DNA of 64,000 nt, taken from NCBI GenBank assembly GCA_910587355.1, contig CAJUKF010000003.1, positions 30,649-94,648 on the forward strand. The letters run 5' to 3'. Below, one piece after another: positions 17,521-27,144 of this stretch. Made by a program: the position numbers and the translations under genes. Numbering within the stretch: the stretch's first letter is position 1; every line of letters begins with the position of its first letter. This DNA is from an uncultured Muribaculaceae bacterium. GTDB taxonomy: Bacteria > Bacteroidota > Bacteroidia > Bacteroidales > Muribaculaceae. The notes beneath the pieces were generated by a model, which saw only the letters and a program-made list of their open reading frames with translations, was not told where the DNA came from and searched no databases.

Positions 17521-19767
17521 ATGCCAAAGAATACACGCAACAAAAAGCCTTCGACAGGCCGCATACGAGCCGACGTAGATTCGTTCATCGCCGCAAAAAG
17601 CAAAAGCACATTCAACTACCGCCAGGTAGCACAGGCTATCGGGCAGGAATCAAACGCCGCGATGCGTATCATCGCCCTATATCTCGCCGAGCTCGCTTTC
17701 GACGGACACATCATAGAGACCGCGCCCGGACTTTACCGCACCTCTCCGGGGCGTACGGTGACAGCCGAAGGCGTATTCGTACGACGCAGCAACGGCAACA
17801 ACAGCATTATCATAGATACTGACGGCGAGGAAATACGTGTTGCCGAGCGCAACTCGATGCACGCGCTCAACGGCGACCGCGTCGAAGTATCGATAGCCGC
17901 ACGTATTAAAGGTCACGAGCCCGAAGCCGAAGTAACGCGAATCATTGAGAAAAAAGACCAGACTTTCATCGGCACTATCAAGGTAGACAAGCATATAGCT
18001 TATCTTCTTACCGATTCAAAATTTCTGGCCAATGACATATACATTCCCAAAGGCCGTCTGAAAGGCGCCAACAACGGCGATAAAGTGATTGTACGCATTA
18101 CAGACTGGCCCGACGATGCCAAGAATCCACAGGGAGAAGTTGTTGATGTGCTCGGCAAAACAGGCCAGAACACCACCGAGATGCATGCCATATTGGCCGA
18201 ATTCGGTCTGCCTTACCGCTATCCAGAAGCCGTTGAGAAAGCCGCCGATAAAATCGACGCGGGCATCACCGACGAAGAAGTCGCACGGCGCGAGGATATG
18301 CGCGGAGTCACAACATTCACCATCGACCCGCGTGATGCCAAGGACTTCGACGACGCACTGTCGTTCCGCCGTCTCAAAAACGGCCACTACGAAGTAGGTG
18401 TCCATATTGCCGACGTAACCCATTACGTAAAGCCAGGTTCTATCATCGAGCGTGAGGCCGAAGACCGTGCCACGAGCGTTTACCTTGTCGACCGCACCAT
18501 ACCCATGCTGCCCGAGCATCTGTCAAACGGCATCTGCTCGCTGCGGCCCGAGGAGGATAAACTGACATTCTCGGTAATTTTCGAGATGGACAACAATGCC
18601 CATGTGCTCGGCTCGCGCATAGTACGCACTGTAATCCGGAGCAACCGCCGCTTTACATACGAAGAGGCTCAGGAAGTTATCGAAACCGGTAAAGGCGACT
18701 TCGCCGACGAGATTCTCACACTCGACAAACTTGCGAAACAGCTGCGCAAGTCCCGCTATGACAACGGTTCAGTCGACTTCGACCGTGTCGAGGTACGCTT
18801 TGACATCGATGAAAACGGACACCCCACATCTGTATTCTTCAAAGAATCGAAAGATGCAAATAAGCTCATCGAAGAGTTCATGTTGCTTGCCAACCGCACG
18901 GTAGCATCGGCCATTGGCATAGTCCCTAAGAAAAAGAAAGCAAAGGCATTCGTTTACCGAGTACACGACAAACCCGACGAACAGCGACTCAGCGATTTAG
19001 CGAATCTCGCCCGTACCTTTGGATACAAACTACGCACCAAAGGCACACCTCTCGAAATCAACCGTTCGCTCAATAAGATGCTCGTTGACCTCAAAGGCAA
19101 AGGCGAAGAGAATTTCCTTTCGACTCTCGCAATCCGCTCAATGGCAAAAGCCATATATACCACGGCAAACATCGGTCACTATGGCCTCGGGTTTGAATAT
19201 TACACCCACTTCACTTCACCTATCCGCCGTTATCCCGACATGATGGTCCATCGTCTGCTCGAACGTTACCTCAAAGGCGCCCGGTCGGTAAACATTGACA
19301 AACTCGAGGAAGAATGCAAGCACTCATCCGACATGGAACAGCTTGCCGCCGGTGCCGAACGCGCCTCAATCAAATACAAGCAGGTGGAGTACATGGCCGA
19401 CCATATCGGCGAAGTCTTCGAAGGCGTAATATCCGGTGTCACCGAATGGGGACTCTACATCGAACTTGAAGAAAACAAATGCGAAGGCCTTGTTCCCGTA
19501 CGCGACCTTGCAGACGACTACTACGACTTCGACGAGCGCAACTACTGCCTTGTAGGACGTAAAAACAATACGCGCTATCGCCTCGGCGATAAAATAACCG
19601 TTCAGGTGGCCCGAGCCGACATTCAGAAGCGTCAGCTCGACTTTGTCGTAGTTGATGAAAAGAATCCGCCACGTTCATTCGAGACTCTTGTGACACGTCA
19701 GACACCCAAAACACCCCGGAGAGAAGAGAAACCCGGCAAGAAAAAACGCAAAGCACGCCGCAGATGA
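17521..19767 (+). CDS. rnr: Ribonuclease R
   Basis: 748-residue 3'-5' exoribonuclease that degrades structured RNA. The order is an N-terminal helix-turn-helix-like segment (about 20-75), cold-shock domains (about 80-235), the RNB catalytic domain with DPRDAKDFDDAL (metal-binding aspartates near residue 275), the second RNB hallmark HFTSPIRRYPDMMVHRLL near residue 565, an S1 domain (about 630-715) and a basic tail. It overlaps folB by 4 bases, so the two are translationally coupled. Confidence 0.95.
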   Translation: MPKNTRNKKPSTGRIRADVDSFIAAKSKSTFNYRQVAQAIGQESNAAMRIIALYLAELAFDGHIIETAPGLYRTSPGRTVTAEGVFVRRSNGNNSIIIDTDGEEIRVAERNSMHALNGDRVEVSIAARIKGHEPEAEVTRIIEKKDQTFIGTIKVDKHIAYLLTDSKFLANDIYIPKGRLKGANNGDKVIVRITDWPDDAKNPQGEVVDVLGKTGQNTTEMHAILAEFGLPYRYPEAVEKAADKIDAGITDEEVARREDMRGVTTFTIDPRDAKDFDDALSFRRLKNGHYEVGVHIADVTHYVKPGSIIEREAEDRATSVYLVDRTIPMLPEHLSNGICSLRPEEDKLTFSVIFEMDNNAHVLGSRIVRTVIRSNRRFTYEEAQEVIETGKGDFADEILTLDKLAKQLRKSRYDNGSVDFDRVEVRFDIDENGHPTSVFFKESKDANKLIEEFMLLANRTVASAIGIVPKKKKAKAFVYRVHDKPDEQRLSDLANLARTFGYKLRTKGTPLEINRSLNKMLVDLKGKGEENFLSTLAIRSMAKAIYTTANIGHYGLGFEYYTHFTSPIRRYPDMMVHRLLERYLKGARSVNIDKLEEECKHSSDMEQLAAGAERASIKYKQVEYMADHIGEVFEGVISGVTEWGLYIELEENKCEGLVPVRDLADDYYDFDERNYCLVGRKNNTRYRLGDKITVQVARADIQKRQLDFVVVDEKNPPRSFETLVTRQTPKTPRREEKPGKKKRKARRR

Positions 19768-20117
19768 CAGCTTCTGTCCATATCGACGGCCTGCGCGTTT
19801 TCGCCCGGCATGGAGTATTGCCGCAGGAACGCACTGTAGGCAATACTTTTGAAGTGTTGGTGAGAATCGACTTCGATGCCCGCGATGCAATGGTTGCCGA
19901 CTCGCTCGCCGATACGGTGAATTATGCCGAGGCCGTCGAAATTATCAGACAGGAAATGTCGCGGCCTTCGCGACTGCTCGAAAACGCGGTATACCGCATA
20001 CACCAGGCTCTTATCGAACATTTTCCTACAATAACAGGCGGTCACATATCGCTGTATAAACTCCAGCCGCCCATTCCGGCCGAAATGCGACGGGTCGGTT
20101 TCTCGCTTGACTGGTAA
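19764..20117 (+). CDS. folB: Dihydroneopterin aldolase
   Basis: 117 residues, the standard size. The start IDGLRVFARHGVLPQERTVG contains the catalytic Glu and substrate-binding residues of FolB, and the C-terminal HISLYKLQPPIP carries the conserved Lys-Pro segment. The enzyme makes 6-hydroxymethyl-dihydropterin in folate synthesis. Its ATG is formed inside the rnr stop region (ATGA). Linkage to rnr is by operon only, with no obvious pathway relation. Confidence 0.92.
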   Translation: MTASVHIDGLRVFARHGVLPQERTVGNTFEVLVRIDFDARDAMVADSLADTVNYAEAVEIIRQEMSRPSRLLENAVYRIHQALIEHFPTITGGHISLYKLQPPIPAEMRRVGFSLDW

Positions 20118-20203
20118 ACGGCAGCCTGCAGTTTCAGTTCAAACTTACAATAATGCGGACAATATGCCGTTAAAGAAATAGTAAACCAAACATAAGTCAC
20201 AAT

Positions 20204-21007
20204 ATGAAATTCAAGTCGCTCGTACTGTCGGCCGCCATAGCCCTTGCGTTGGCCTCGTGCAGTTCATCCAAAACGACCCTGCCATATTTCACCGACCTCT
20301 CGGAAACCTCTGCCGGCCAGCTGCCTCCCATGGACTACCTCGTACGTCTTCAGCCAGAAGATGAATTGCAAATCACCGTCAACTCAGAGGTACCGGGTGC
20401 CACGGAAATATATAACCTGCCACTGTTCAATCCGGTTGACCGTGCAAATCTTCTGGTGTCAAAACAGCCCACCAGCCAGACATATGTTGTCAACTCCAAA
20501 GGCGACATCGACTTTCCTGTGCTCGGAACAATCCATGTACAGGGCCTGACAATAGAGCAGCTGAAAGAATATCTCACCAAAGAAATATCCAAAGAGGTAA
20601 AAGACCCTATAGTCACGGTCAACCTCATAAACTTTAAAATAGCCGTTGGCGGAGAGGTAAAGACTCCCGACACATACCCCGTGAGCGGAAACCGTATCAC
20701 TATTCTCGATGCCCTTGCCAAAGCCGGCGACCTCACCGAATACGGCGAACGCTCGAATGTGCTCATCATCCGCGAAGAAAACGGACAGCGCACCTACGCG
20801 CATGTCGACCTCAACAGCAGCGATTTGCTAACATCGCCCTACTACTATCTGCAGCAGAACGACTACATATACGTCTCCCCCAATAAAATCAAGCAGGCCA
20901 ACTCCAAATACAACACCAACAACAGCTACAAGTTATCGGTGACCTCTACCATTGTAAGCGCATGCTCGGTTATCGCATCACTAATCATCGCTCTCGCAGT
21001 CAAATAA
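20204..21007 (+). CDS. Outer-membrane polysaccharide export lipoprotein (Wza/BexD type)
   Basis: 267 residues with an SPII lipobox (LALASC, Cys19). The Poly_export domain is at about 45-145 (LQPEDELQITVNSEVPGA), followed by a SLBB domain (VAVGGEVKTPDTYPV region, about 150-225) and a C-terminal hydrophobic helix (STIVSACSVIASLIIALAV) that could be the outer-membrane-spanning helix of the Wza ring. It lies 8 bases before the tyrosine autokinase, the usual partner. There is no clear promoter in the 86-base gap after folB. Confidence 0.88.
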   Translation: MKFKSLVLSAAIALALASCSSSKTTLPYFTDLSETSAGQLPPMDYLVRLQPEDELQITVNSEVPGATEIYNLPLFNPVDRANLLVSKQPTSQTYVVNSKGDIDFPVLGTIHVQGLTIEQLKEYLTKEISKEVKDPIVTVNLINFKIAVGGEVKTPDTYPVSGNRITILDALAKAGDLTEYGERSNVLIIREENGQRTYAHVDLNSSDLLTSPYYYLQQNDYIYVSPNKIKQANSKYNTNNSYKLSVTSTIVSACSVIASLIIALAVK

Positions 21008-21014
21008 CACAGCC

Positions 21015-23309
21015 ATGGCAAAAAAGAACAATTCTGATTTCATCGACATCTCAGGTCTGCTCAAACTATACCTGAAGAATTGGTACATGTTTGCCATCTC
21101 GGTGACAGTATTCCTCGGCATAGGCCTCGCCTATGCTTTCATGTATCTGCCGAAATATTCCGTAAACGCCAATCTGCTCATCAATCCCGAAGAAGACGCG
21201 ATGCCCGGCATGGCCTCAGGTCTGTCGTCGCTCTTTGGCTCGGAGGGATATGTAGAAGACGAGATATTCATCGTTTCGTCGCACACGGTCTACCGCGAGG
21301 TTGCACGCGACCTTAAACTGAATATCAGCTATCTGACAGACAAGAATATCTTCGCCAAACAGATAGACTATCCCAAACATCCGGTCGAACTGACCCCGCA
21401 GGGAGGAATCATGGACACGCTCAGGAGCGGCATCACATTCAAACTGTCAATAGACAAGAACGGCAAAGCCAGCATCAGCGGCAAGATGAAGCGCTCGACA
21501 GTGGTAAAAGTCAAGGACGTCACACTGCCTTACGTCGTGACTACTCCACTCGGTAAGTTCGCCTTCTCGAAAACAGCCGACTACCCTGCAGGCAAGAAAC
21601 TCAACCTCATAATCGGCGTACAAAGCTACGACTCCGCCGCAGAAGACATGGCTGAGAATATCTCTGCTGAAATCGCATCGAAACGAAGCAATGTAATCAC
21701 ACTCAATACCGTCACCACAAATCCCGATTACGGCATGGCAATCCTCAACGCCGTCATGGAGAAATATAACGAAAAAGGTATCGAGCAGAAAAACGACCAG
21801 AACCGCCTGACCGCAAAGTTCCTGAGCGAACGCATCGATATTCTTTCCGACGAGCTGAGCTCTTCGGAGGGCGACCTCGAATCTTTCAAACAACGCAACG
21901 AACTCTACGATATAGCCCAGAACACCGGCTATACTTTCAGCAAAAAAGCAACCTACGAAGGGCAACTTGTGAGGGCACGGACCGAAGCCGAAATCATAAA
22001 GATGACCCAGGACTTCCTTAATGCGCCCGAAAATGCCTACAGTCTGGTGCCGGTGATGACCGACAACGAAGCTCTCAGCCTCGCTATCCAGAACTATAAC
22101 GACAACGTGCTTCAGCTCATGGACCTTATGCAGAGCGCACATCCCGACAACTCAATGGTGAAGCGTCTCCGCGAACAAATCGACACCATGCGTGCCAATA
22201 TTCTCACCTCCATAGGCCGTACTTATGCAACGACCGCCGTACGCATCAACGACCTTGAGAGGGAAATGAACTCGGCTGACTCGAAACTGTCGCATCTTCC
22301 GGCCCAAGAACGGGAACTCCGCAAACTCAACCGCGACCTCACAGTGAAGCAGCAGCTCTTCATATTCCTCCTCCAGCAACGTGAACAGACTGCCCTTCAG
22401 CTTGCCACCGCCTTCCCGAAAGGAACGACCGTAGACAAGGCCTTCACTCTCAGCAAACCTGTCGGAATGGGCAAAAAGGCGATTGCACTCTTCGCTCTTT
22501 TCCTCGGTCTGCTCATCCCGCCAATCATACTTTTCATCCGTCAGCTGCTTAACGACCGCTTTGAAACCCGTCAGGACGTGGAAAACATCACCGATGTGCC
22601 TATCCTCGGCGAAATGTGCACCGACCGCAGCGGCAACCGAATGGTAGTCTCTGCCGAAAGCACCAGTTCGACGGCCGAACTCTTCAGGCTCATGCGAAGC
22701 AACCTGCTCTTCGTGCTCAACGACCCCAACGACCGTGTGGTGCTCATCACATCGTCGACCTCGGGCGAAGGCAAGTCTTTCATCTCAATCAATCTGGCAG
22801 CATCCCTGTCGCTTCTCAACAAGCGCGTGGTGCTCGTGGGCATGGATATACGCAAGCCTCAGCTTGCCAATTATCTGAACATCTCGCCGAAGTTCGGTCT
22901 CACCCAGTATCTCTCATCCTCTGCCGTAACACTCGACCAGATTATAACACCTCTGGAGGGCACGCCGGGACTCGACGTTATAGTAGCCGGCCCCATCCCC
23001 CCAAACCCTGCGGAATTGCTCATATCGCAGAAAATCGACGACCTTGTCAGCGAGCTGCGCAGGCGCTACGATTATGTCATACTCGACACCGCGCCTATCG
23101 GTCTCGTAAGCGATACCTTCACGCTCAACCGAGTGACAGACGCATCAATCTACGTATGCCGCGCCAACTATACTTCCGTCAAAGACCTTGAGGAAGTAAA
23201 CCGCATCTACGACAACAACCGTCTGAAGAAGCTGTCAATCGTTGTCAACGGCACCGCGTCAAAGAAATCGTACGGTTATTCCAAAGACAAAGACCGCGTC
23301 AAAGCCTGA
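21015..23309 (+). CDS. Polysaccharide co-polymerase and tyrosine autokinase (Wzc type)
   Basis: 764 residues combining chain-length control and kinase activity. The N-terminal Wzz domain has a membrane helix at about 22-42. A long coiled-coil periplasmic region (about 260-440) ends in the GNVR-like segment with LPAQERELRKLNRD, and a second membrane helix follows at about 483-503. The cytoplasmic BY-kinase has Walker A in STSGEGKSF (about 582-590) and Walker A' in VVLVGMDIRKP (about 605-615). The tail carries only a small tyrosine cluster (SYGYS), poorer than that of E. coli Wzc. It is in an operon with the export lipoprotein and a polymerase-like protein. Confidence 0.9.
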   Translation: MAKKNNSDFIDISGLLKLYLKNWYMFAISVTVFLGIGLAYAFMYLPKYSVNANLLINPEEDAMPGMASGLSSLFGSEGYVEDEIFIVSSHTVYREVARDLKLNISYLTDKNIFAKQIDYPKHPVELTPQGGIMDTLRSGITFKLSIDKNGKASISGKMKRSTVVKVKDVTLPYVVTTPLGKFAFSKTADYPAGKKLNLIIGVQSYDSAAEDMAENISAEIASKRSNVITLNTVTTNPDYGMAILNAVMEKYNEKGIEQKNDQNRLTAKFLSERIDILSDELSSSEGDLESFKQRNELYDIAQNTGYTFSKKATYEGQLVRARTEAEIIKMTQDFLNAPENAYSLVPVMTDNEALSLAIQNYNDNVLQLMDLMQSAHPDNSMVKRLREQIDTMRANILTSIGRTYATTAVRINDLEREMNSADSKLSHLPAQERELRKLNRDLTVKQQLFIFLLQQREQTALQLATAFPKGTTVDKAFTLSKPVGMGKKAIALFALFLGLLIPPIILFIRQLLNDRFETRQDVENITDVPILGEMCTDRSGNRMVVSAESTSSTAELFRLMRSNLLFVLNDPNDRVVLITSSTSGEGKSFISINLAASLSLLNKRVVLVGMDIRKPQLANYLNISPKFGLTQYLSSSAVTLDQIITPLEGTPGLDVIVAGPIPPNPAELLISQKIDDLVSELRRRYDYVILDTAPIGLVSDTFTLNRVTDASIYVCRANYTSVKDLEEVNRIYDNNRLKKLSIVVNGTASKKSYGYSKDKDRVKA

Positions 23310-23312
23310 CAT

Positions 23313-24800
23313 ATGACTGCGGCTACAGCCATAGAACAATCCACGACCTCTCACGCTCCCGCCTCAGGACAGGAACGTGAGAAGCCGTATTTCGATTTGC
23401 CCCTGCGCGTATGGTTATTTCCGCTGTTTTATCTGCTGGGAATGGCCCTCACGGGCCTGCGGTTCTATCCGGCATTGCTGCTTCTGATTCTAAGCTGGAT
23501 ATGGTCACTGAAAAATGACCGTTATCATCTGATAATACAGCTCACCCTGTTTTTCGGCGGATACGCTTTCTTCCATACAGAACGTCTCCTGCCGGTATGG
23601 ACAACCGACATGGCCATGGGCCTGTCGCTGGTTTTATGGCTCATATACCGCAAGCCTCCTGTTTTGTGGAAAGTCCTGATTGCCATTGCCTGCTATGTGC
23701 TCGCGCTGGTGATACTGTCGATGTTCTCGCTTGAGAAATTCTCGATACAGATACTCATGATGCGCAGATATCTGGCCATTGTATATATCATTGTGCCGAT
23801 AGCGCTTTTCTCCGGCAAAGAATTCCGCATGGATGTGTTTTTTACCAAACTCATGCCGTATGCGCTGCTCATCTGCCTGTTTTATATCATCGACGCGGTT
23901 GTAATAGCCGGTGATATCTTCGTGCCGGAAACCACCGTATACCATCAGTCCACATTCTACGACCCCTACATCGTTGGCCCGGGACATATCCTCCGCAAGT
24001 ATCCTTCAGGATTCTTCTTCGTGGCGCTGATACTTTTCCCTGTAACGCGGTACTACAAACTCCGCTTATGGCAACTCCTGCTGTTTATATTTGGCTTGGC
24101 CGTCACCCAGACGTTTACCGTAATAATGGGTTATCTTGCCGGATTTATACTTTTTCAGAACTCACGCAAACGTATTTTCGGCTATTGCATAGGAGGAATA
24201 TTCATGCTGGTGGCATTATATGGCCTGGACAGTATCCTGCCCGAAAAGCACAAGGATGAAGGTGTTGTCGAGTCGACTTTGCGAATAAAGTCTTCAATCG
24301 ACCAGTTTACTATTCTTGCCAATGCTGTCGACGACGAGGATTTGGCAAAATTCGGTTCACAACGCATGGCACAGATTATACCCAAGGTCGAGGTGCTTCT
24401 TCACGAGCACCGCGAACTCACCGGTCTGGGCTTCCTTCATCCCGACAAGACCAAAATCACGCGTTATATAATCGAAAACGAACTGTACACCGATATCGCG
24501 AATAATATAGAAGTGACGGCATTCGTCGAAGTTTCCGGCGTACAGGTCTTTCTTAACATAGGCATCATAGGTCTTGTCATCCACCTCGCATTCTTCATAT
24601 GGCTGTATTTCATCATACGCAGGCTTCCCTACAGCGCATATTATCTATGCGTGATGATTATGCTCATATGCTTCGGTTTCGGCGGTTTCGGGGGTCTGAT
24701 TCAGGAAAAGACACTTTTCATACTCTCTCTGGCTTACGCTACCATAATACTGAACAGCCGCGAGCAACTCGGCTTCAGATGTCCATGGCTCAGGGATTGA
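23313..24800 (+). CDS. Polytopic membrane protein, O-antigen polymerase/ligase-like
   Basis: 495 residues with 10-12 predicted membrane helices and one larger soluble loop near residues 305-410 (DEGVVESTLRIKSSIDQF onward). This is the layout of Wzy polymerases and WaaL-type ligases, with the large loop between late helices. Sequence in the family is too variable to assign the reaction. The position 3 bases after the Wzc-type gene supports polymerisation or attachment of the exported glycan. The last 11 bases overlap the convergent HD-domain gene. Confidence 0.65.
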   Translation: MTAATAIEQSTTSHAPASGQEREKPYFDLPLRVWLFPLFYLLGMALTGLRFYPALLLLILSWIWSLKNDRYHLIIQLTLFFGGYAFFHTERLLPVWTTDMAMGLSLVLWLIYRKPPVLWKVLIAIACYVLALVILSMFSLEKFSIQILMMRRYLAIVYIIVPIALFSGKEFRMDVFFTKLMPYALLICLFYIIDAVVIAGDIFVPETTVYHQSTFYDPYIVGPGHILRKYPSGFFFVALILFPVTRYYKLRLWQLLLFIFGLAVTQTFTVIMGYLAGFILFQNSRKRIFGYCIGGIFMLVALYGLDSILPEKHKDEGVVESTLRIKSSIDQFTILANAVDDEDLAKFGSQRMAQIIPKVEVLLHEHRELTGLGFLHPDKTKITRYIIENELYTDIANNIEVTAFVEVSGVQVFLNIGIIGLVIHLAFFIWLYFIIRRLPYSAYYLCVMIMLICFGFGGFGGLIQEKTLFILSLAYATIILNSREQLGFRCPWLRD

Positions 24801-25347
24801 ACAGGCGGTGAAGTCCGCGGAAACGCACCAACACATCTTCGCCGAACGAAGCCATGGATGCCTCGACACGCTCAAGCGGCTTACGCTGCATGGTGCCGCT
24901 TTTGCTGTAGAAGCAGTCGGCGTAGCACACCAGTTTTTCAAGCAGAGTCTCGGGCATATAGCTGCGCCCTGCAGGCAACGGAAGATGCCGTGCATCGATT
25001 TCCTTCCGGGTGAGTCCGGCGCCAGTATGGCGTTCTGCAACGCGTGCGTATATCTCGGGGACGCCCGCAGCCCGCAGCATGTCGGCTCCCAAAGGACCGT
25101 GACACAGATACGGAGCCGACCCGTAACACCCTATTCCCGGTGCATTCGTACGTATTATCCCAACATCATGAAGCATGGCGGCAGCCTCGATATCCAAATC
25201 ATCCAGGTCAAGATTCATCCTGTGTGCGATTGCCAGAGCCTCATCAGCCACCGCACGGCTGTGGGCAAGCAAAATCCCGCTGACCTTGCGGCCTGCGGGA
25301 TATATGCTGTCTATGAATTTACGGTAATCGAACGTATCTAGGCTCAT
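24790..25347 (-). CDS. HD-domain hydrolase
   Basis: 185 residues. The HD superfamily metal ligands are visible as H29, H60-D61 (AAMLHDVGI), H83 (LCHGPLGAD) and a later Asp (YADCFYSK). These proteins are metal-dependent phosphohydrolases, often acting on nucleotides; this one has no RelA- or dGTPase-specific motif, so the substrate is unknown. Its start overlaps the ilvE stop by 4 bases, showing co-transcription with ilvE, and its 3' end overlaps the polymerase-like gene on the other strand. Confidence 0.8.
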   Translation of the reverse strand: MSLDTFDYRKFIDSIYPAGRKVSGILLAHSRAVADEALAIAHRMNLDLDDLDIEAAAMLHDVGIIRTNAPGIGCYGSAPYLCHGPLGADMLRAAGVPEIYARVAERHTGAGLTRKEIDARHLPLPAGRSYMPETLLEKLVCYADCFYSKSGTMQRKPLERVEASMASFGEDVLVRFRGLHRLFNP

Positions 25348-26366
25348 TCTACAATAGTATTCCAGCCATGAACGTCCTCGACCTCGCCGTTACGGATAGC
25401 TTCGAGACGCTTCACGAATTCTGTAGTGACAGGACCGGGCTTGCCGTCTTTTGAAATAATGTATTTCTTGCCAGTATCGATATCATCGATTTCACCGATA
25501 GGCGATGCTACGGCGGCAGTTCCGCATGCTGCGGCCTCGGATACGCTCTCGAGCTCGTCCACAGTGATATGACGCTCCTCAACCTCGATACCCATGTCGC
25601 GGGCGAGCTGCATGAGGCTCATGTTGGTGATTGAGGGAAGTATCGAGTCCGACTTGGGAGTGATGTACTTGCCGTCTTTGATTGCATAGAAGTTGGCCGG
25701 CCCGCATTCATCGAGGTATTTCTTCTCCTTGGGGTCAAGGAAAAGCACTGCCGAATAACCCATGTCATGGGCACGCTTTCCTGAGGCAAGCGACGCGGCA
25801 TAGTTGCCGCCTACTTTCCAGCGTCCGGTGCCGAGGGGTGCCACGCGGTCATACTGACGCATTATGCAGATATTGGTGTTCTTGAAACCGCCCTTGAAGT
25901 ACGGGCCGACCGGGGTAACCAATACCAGGAACATATATTCGTCGGCTTCTTTCACACCGACACGGGGAGTAAGACCGATTTCGAGGGGACGTATATAAAG
26001 CGATGCGCCGCTGCCATAAGGCGGAATGAAGCGTTCGTTAAGCTTGACAGCCTTGATGCACATCTCCTCGAAGAGTTCCACGGGAATAGGCTCCATAAGG
26101 AGGCCCTTGGCCGATTCACGGATGCGCTTGGCGTTTTCCTCGATACGGAAGATACGTATTTTGCCGTCTTTGCCGCGGAAAGCCTTGAGGCCTTCAAAGA
26201 TTTCCTGACCGTAATGAAGACAGGTAGCCGCCATATGAATGTTTATGGTATCGGACTGTGAAACTTCCACAGGTCCCCACTTCCCGTCGCGGAAAGTGCA
26301 ACGCACGTTATAATCCGTAGGATAGTAGCCAAATGGAAGACTGCTCCAGTCAATTTCTTTATCCAT
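25344..26366 (-). CDS. ilvE: Branched-chain amino acid aminotransferase
   Basis: 340 residues from the ATG at 26366, preferred over the upstream ATG at 26405 because homologues begin near MDKEIDWSSLPFGYYPTD and the -7 box overlaps the longer version. It is a fold-type IV PLP enzyme: GTGRWKVGGNYAAS contains the Schiff-base lysine, and later motifs are ECGPANFYAI and ACGTAAVASPIGEI. It makes or degrades Leu, Ile and Val by transamination with 2-oxoglutarate. No ilv biosynthetic genes are nearby. Confidence 0.94.
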   Translation of the reverse strand: MDKEIDWSSLPFGYYPTDYNVRCTFRDGKWGPVEVSQSDTINIHMAATCLHYGQEIFEGLKAFRGKDGKIRIFRIEENAKRIRESAKGLLMEPIPVELFEEMCIKAVKLNERFIPPYGSGASLYIRPLEIGLTPRVGVKEADEYMFLVLVTPVGPYFKGGFKNTNICIMRQYDRVAPLGTGRWKVGGNYAASLASGKRAHDMGYSAVLFLDPKEKKYLDECGPANFYAIKDGKYITPKSDSILPSITNMSLMQLARDMGIEVEERHITVDELESVSEAAACGTAAVASPIGEIDDIDTGKKYIISKDGKPGPVTTEFVKRLEAIRNGEVEDVHGWNTIVE

Positions 26367-26392
26367 ATCTTTCTTTTTAAGTTTATGTGCCG

Positions 26393-26400
26393 CAAATTTA
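26393..26400 (-). promoter_or_regulatory. -7 box for ilvE and the HD gene
   Basis: Read on the minus strand the sequence is TAAATTTG, an exact TAnnTTTG match, 27 bases before the ilvE ATG. A standard -33 TTG is not present at the expected distance. Confidence 0.5.
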
Positions 26401-26522
26401 ACCATTTTTTTTCATTATAATCACACTCCCGATATAAAGTTATCTTAAATCGAACATTTTTTACGAGGTTGATGTTAATAAAAACAAAAGCATTTTTACT
26501 CTTAACAAAAACCATACTACAA

Positions 26523-27053
26523 ATGAAAAAACTTTTTGCTGCAGCACTTCTTGCTGTCATCACACTGCTTCCCTTGAACGCCAACGCACAGCGTACTGAA
26601 ATCACCGCCTCATACGGCGCATACACCCAGATGGACGCATCCGACATGAAAGACGGATGGGACCATGTGAACACTGCCTGGGGTGCGCTCAATCTGGGTG
26701 TCAACTTCCGCGTAATGCGCAATATATGGATTGGTCCCTCGTATACATTCTCATCCACTACAACAAAAGGCGGCCCGCATCATTCCAACATAGCCTATCA
26801 CGCCATAATGCTCAACGGACGCTATCATTATTACCATAACAGCATCGTCACACTCTACGGTAAATTTGGCATCGGTGTCGAAATATCACACATGCAGCCC
26901 CGAGGTCACGACAGCTACAACAAATCGTACTGCGCATTCCAGATTGTGCCCGTAGGCGCACAGGTCGACCTCAGCCGCCAGTGGGCTATGTTTGCCGAAG
27001 CCGGTTACGGCGCACAGGGCATATTCCAGTTCGGTTTCAAACTCCGGTTCTGA
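26523..27053 (+). CDS. Small outer-membrane beta-barrel protein
   Basis: 176 residues. Starting at the ATG 26523 gives a textbook signal peptide (MKKLFAAALLAVITLLPLNANAQ) with cleavage after AQ; the upstream ATG would add 18 residues without it. The mature part alternates short aromatic strands and ends in GIFQFGFKLRF, the aromatic C-terminal beta signal of outer-membrane barrels. It resembles OmpW/OmpA-barrel-like families of about eight strands. It is monocistronic and convergent with uvrC. Confidence 0.75.
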   Translation: MKKLFAAALLAVITLLPLNANAQRTEITASYGAYTQMDASDMKDGWDHVNTAWGALNLGVNFRVMRNIWIGPSYTFSSTTTKGGPHHSNIAYHAIMLNGRYHYYHNSIVTLYGKFGIGVEISHMQPRGHDSYNKSYCAFQIVPVGAQVDLSRQWAMFAEAGYGAQGIFQFGFKLRF

Positions 27054-27104
27054 TTTCTCAGGCCGCCGCTTCTCTCCTCAATAATAAATATAAACAGATA
27101 AACA

Positions 27105-27144
27105 AGGGGCTCCTGGCGCGAATCACTTAACGCCGAGAGCCTCT
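27105..27144 (-). terminator. Possible terminator overlapping the uvrC stop
   Basis: AGGGGCTCCTGGCG (27105-27118) pairs with CGCCGAGAGCCTCT (27131-27144), a long stem with a small internal mismatch, read on the minus strand into a T-containing stretch. It includes the last uvrC codons and could also serve the convergent beta-barrel gene. Confidence 0.5.
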
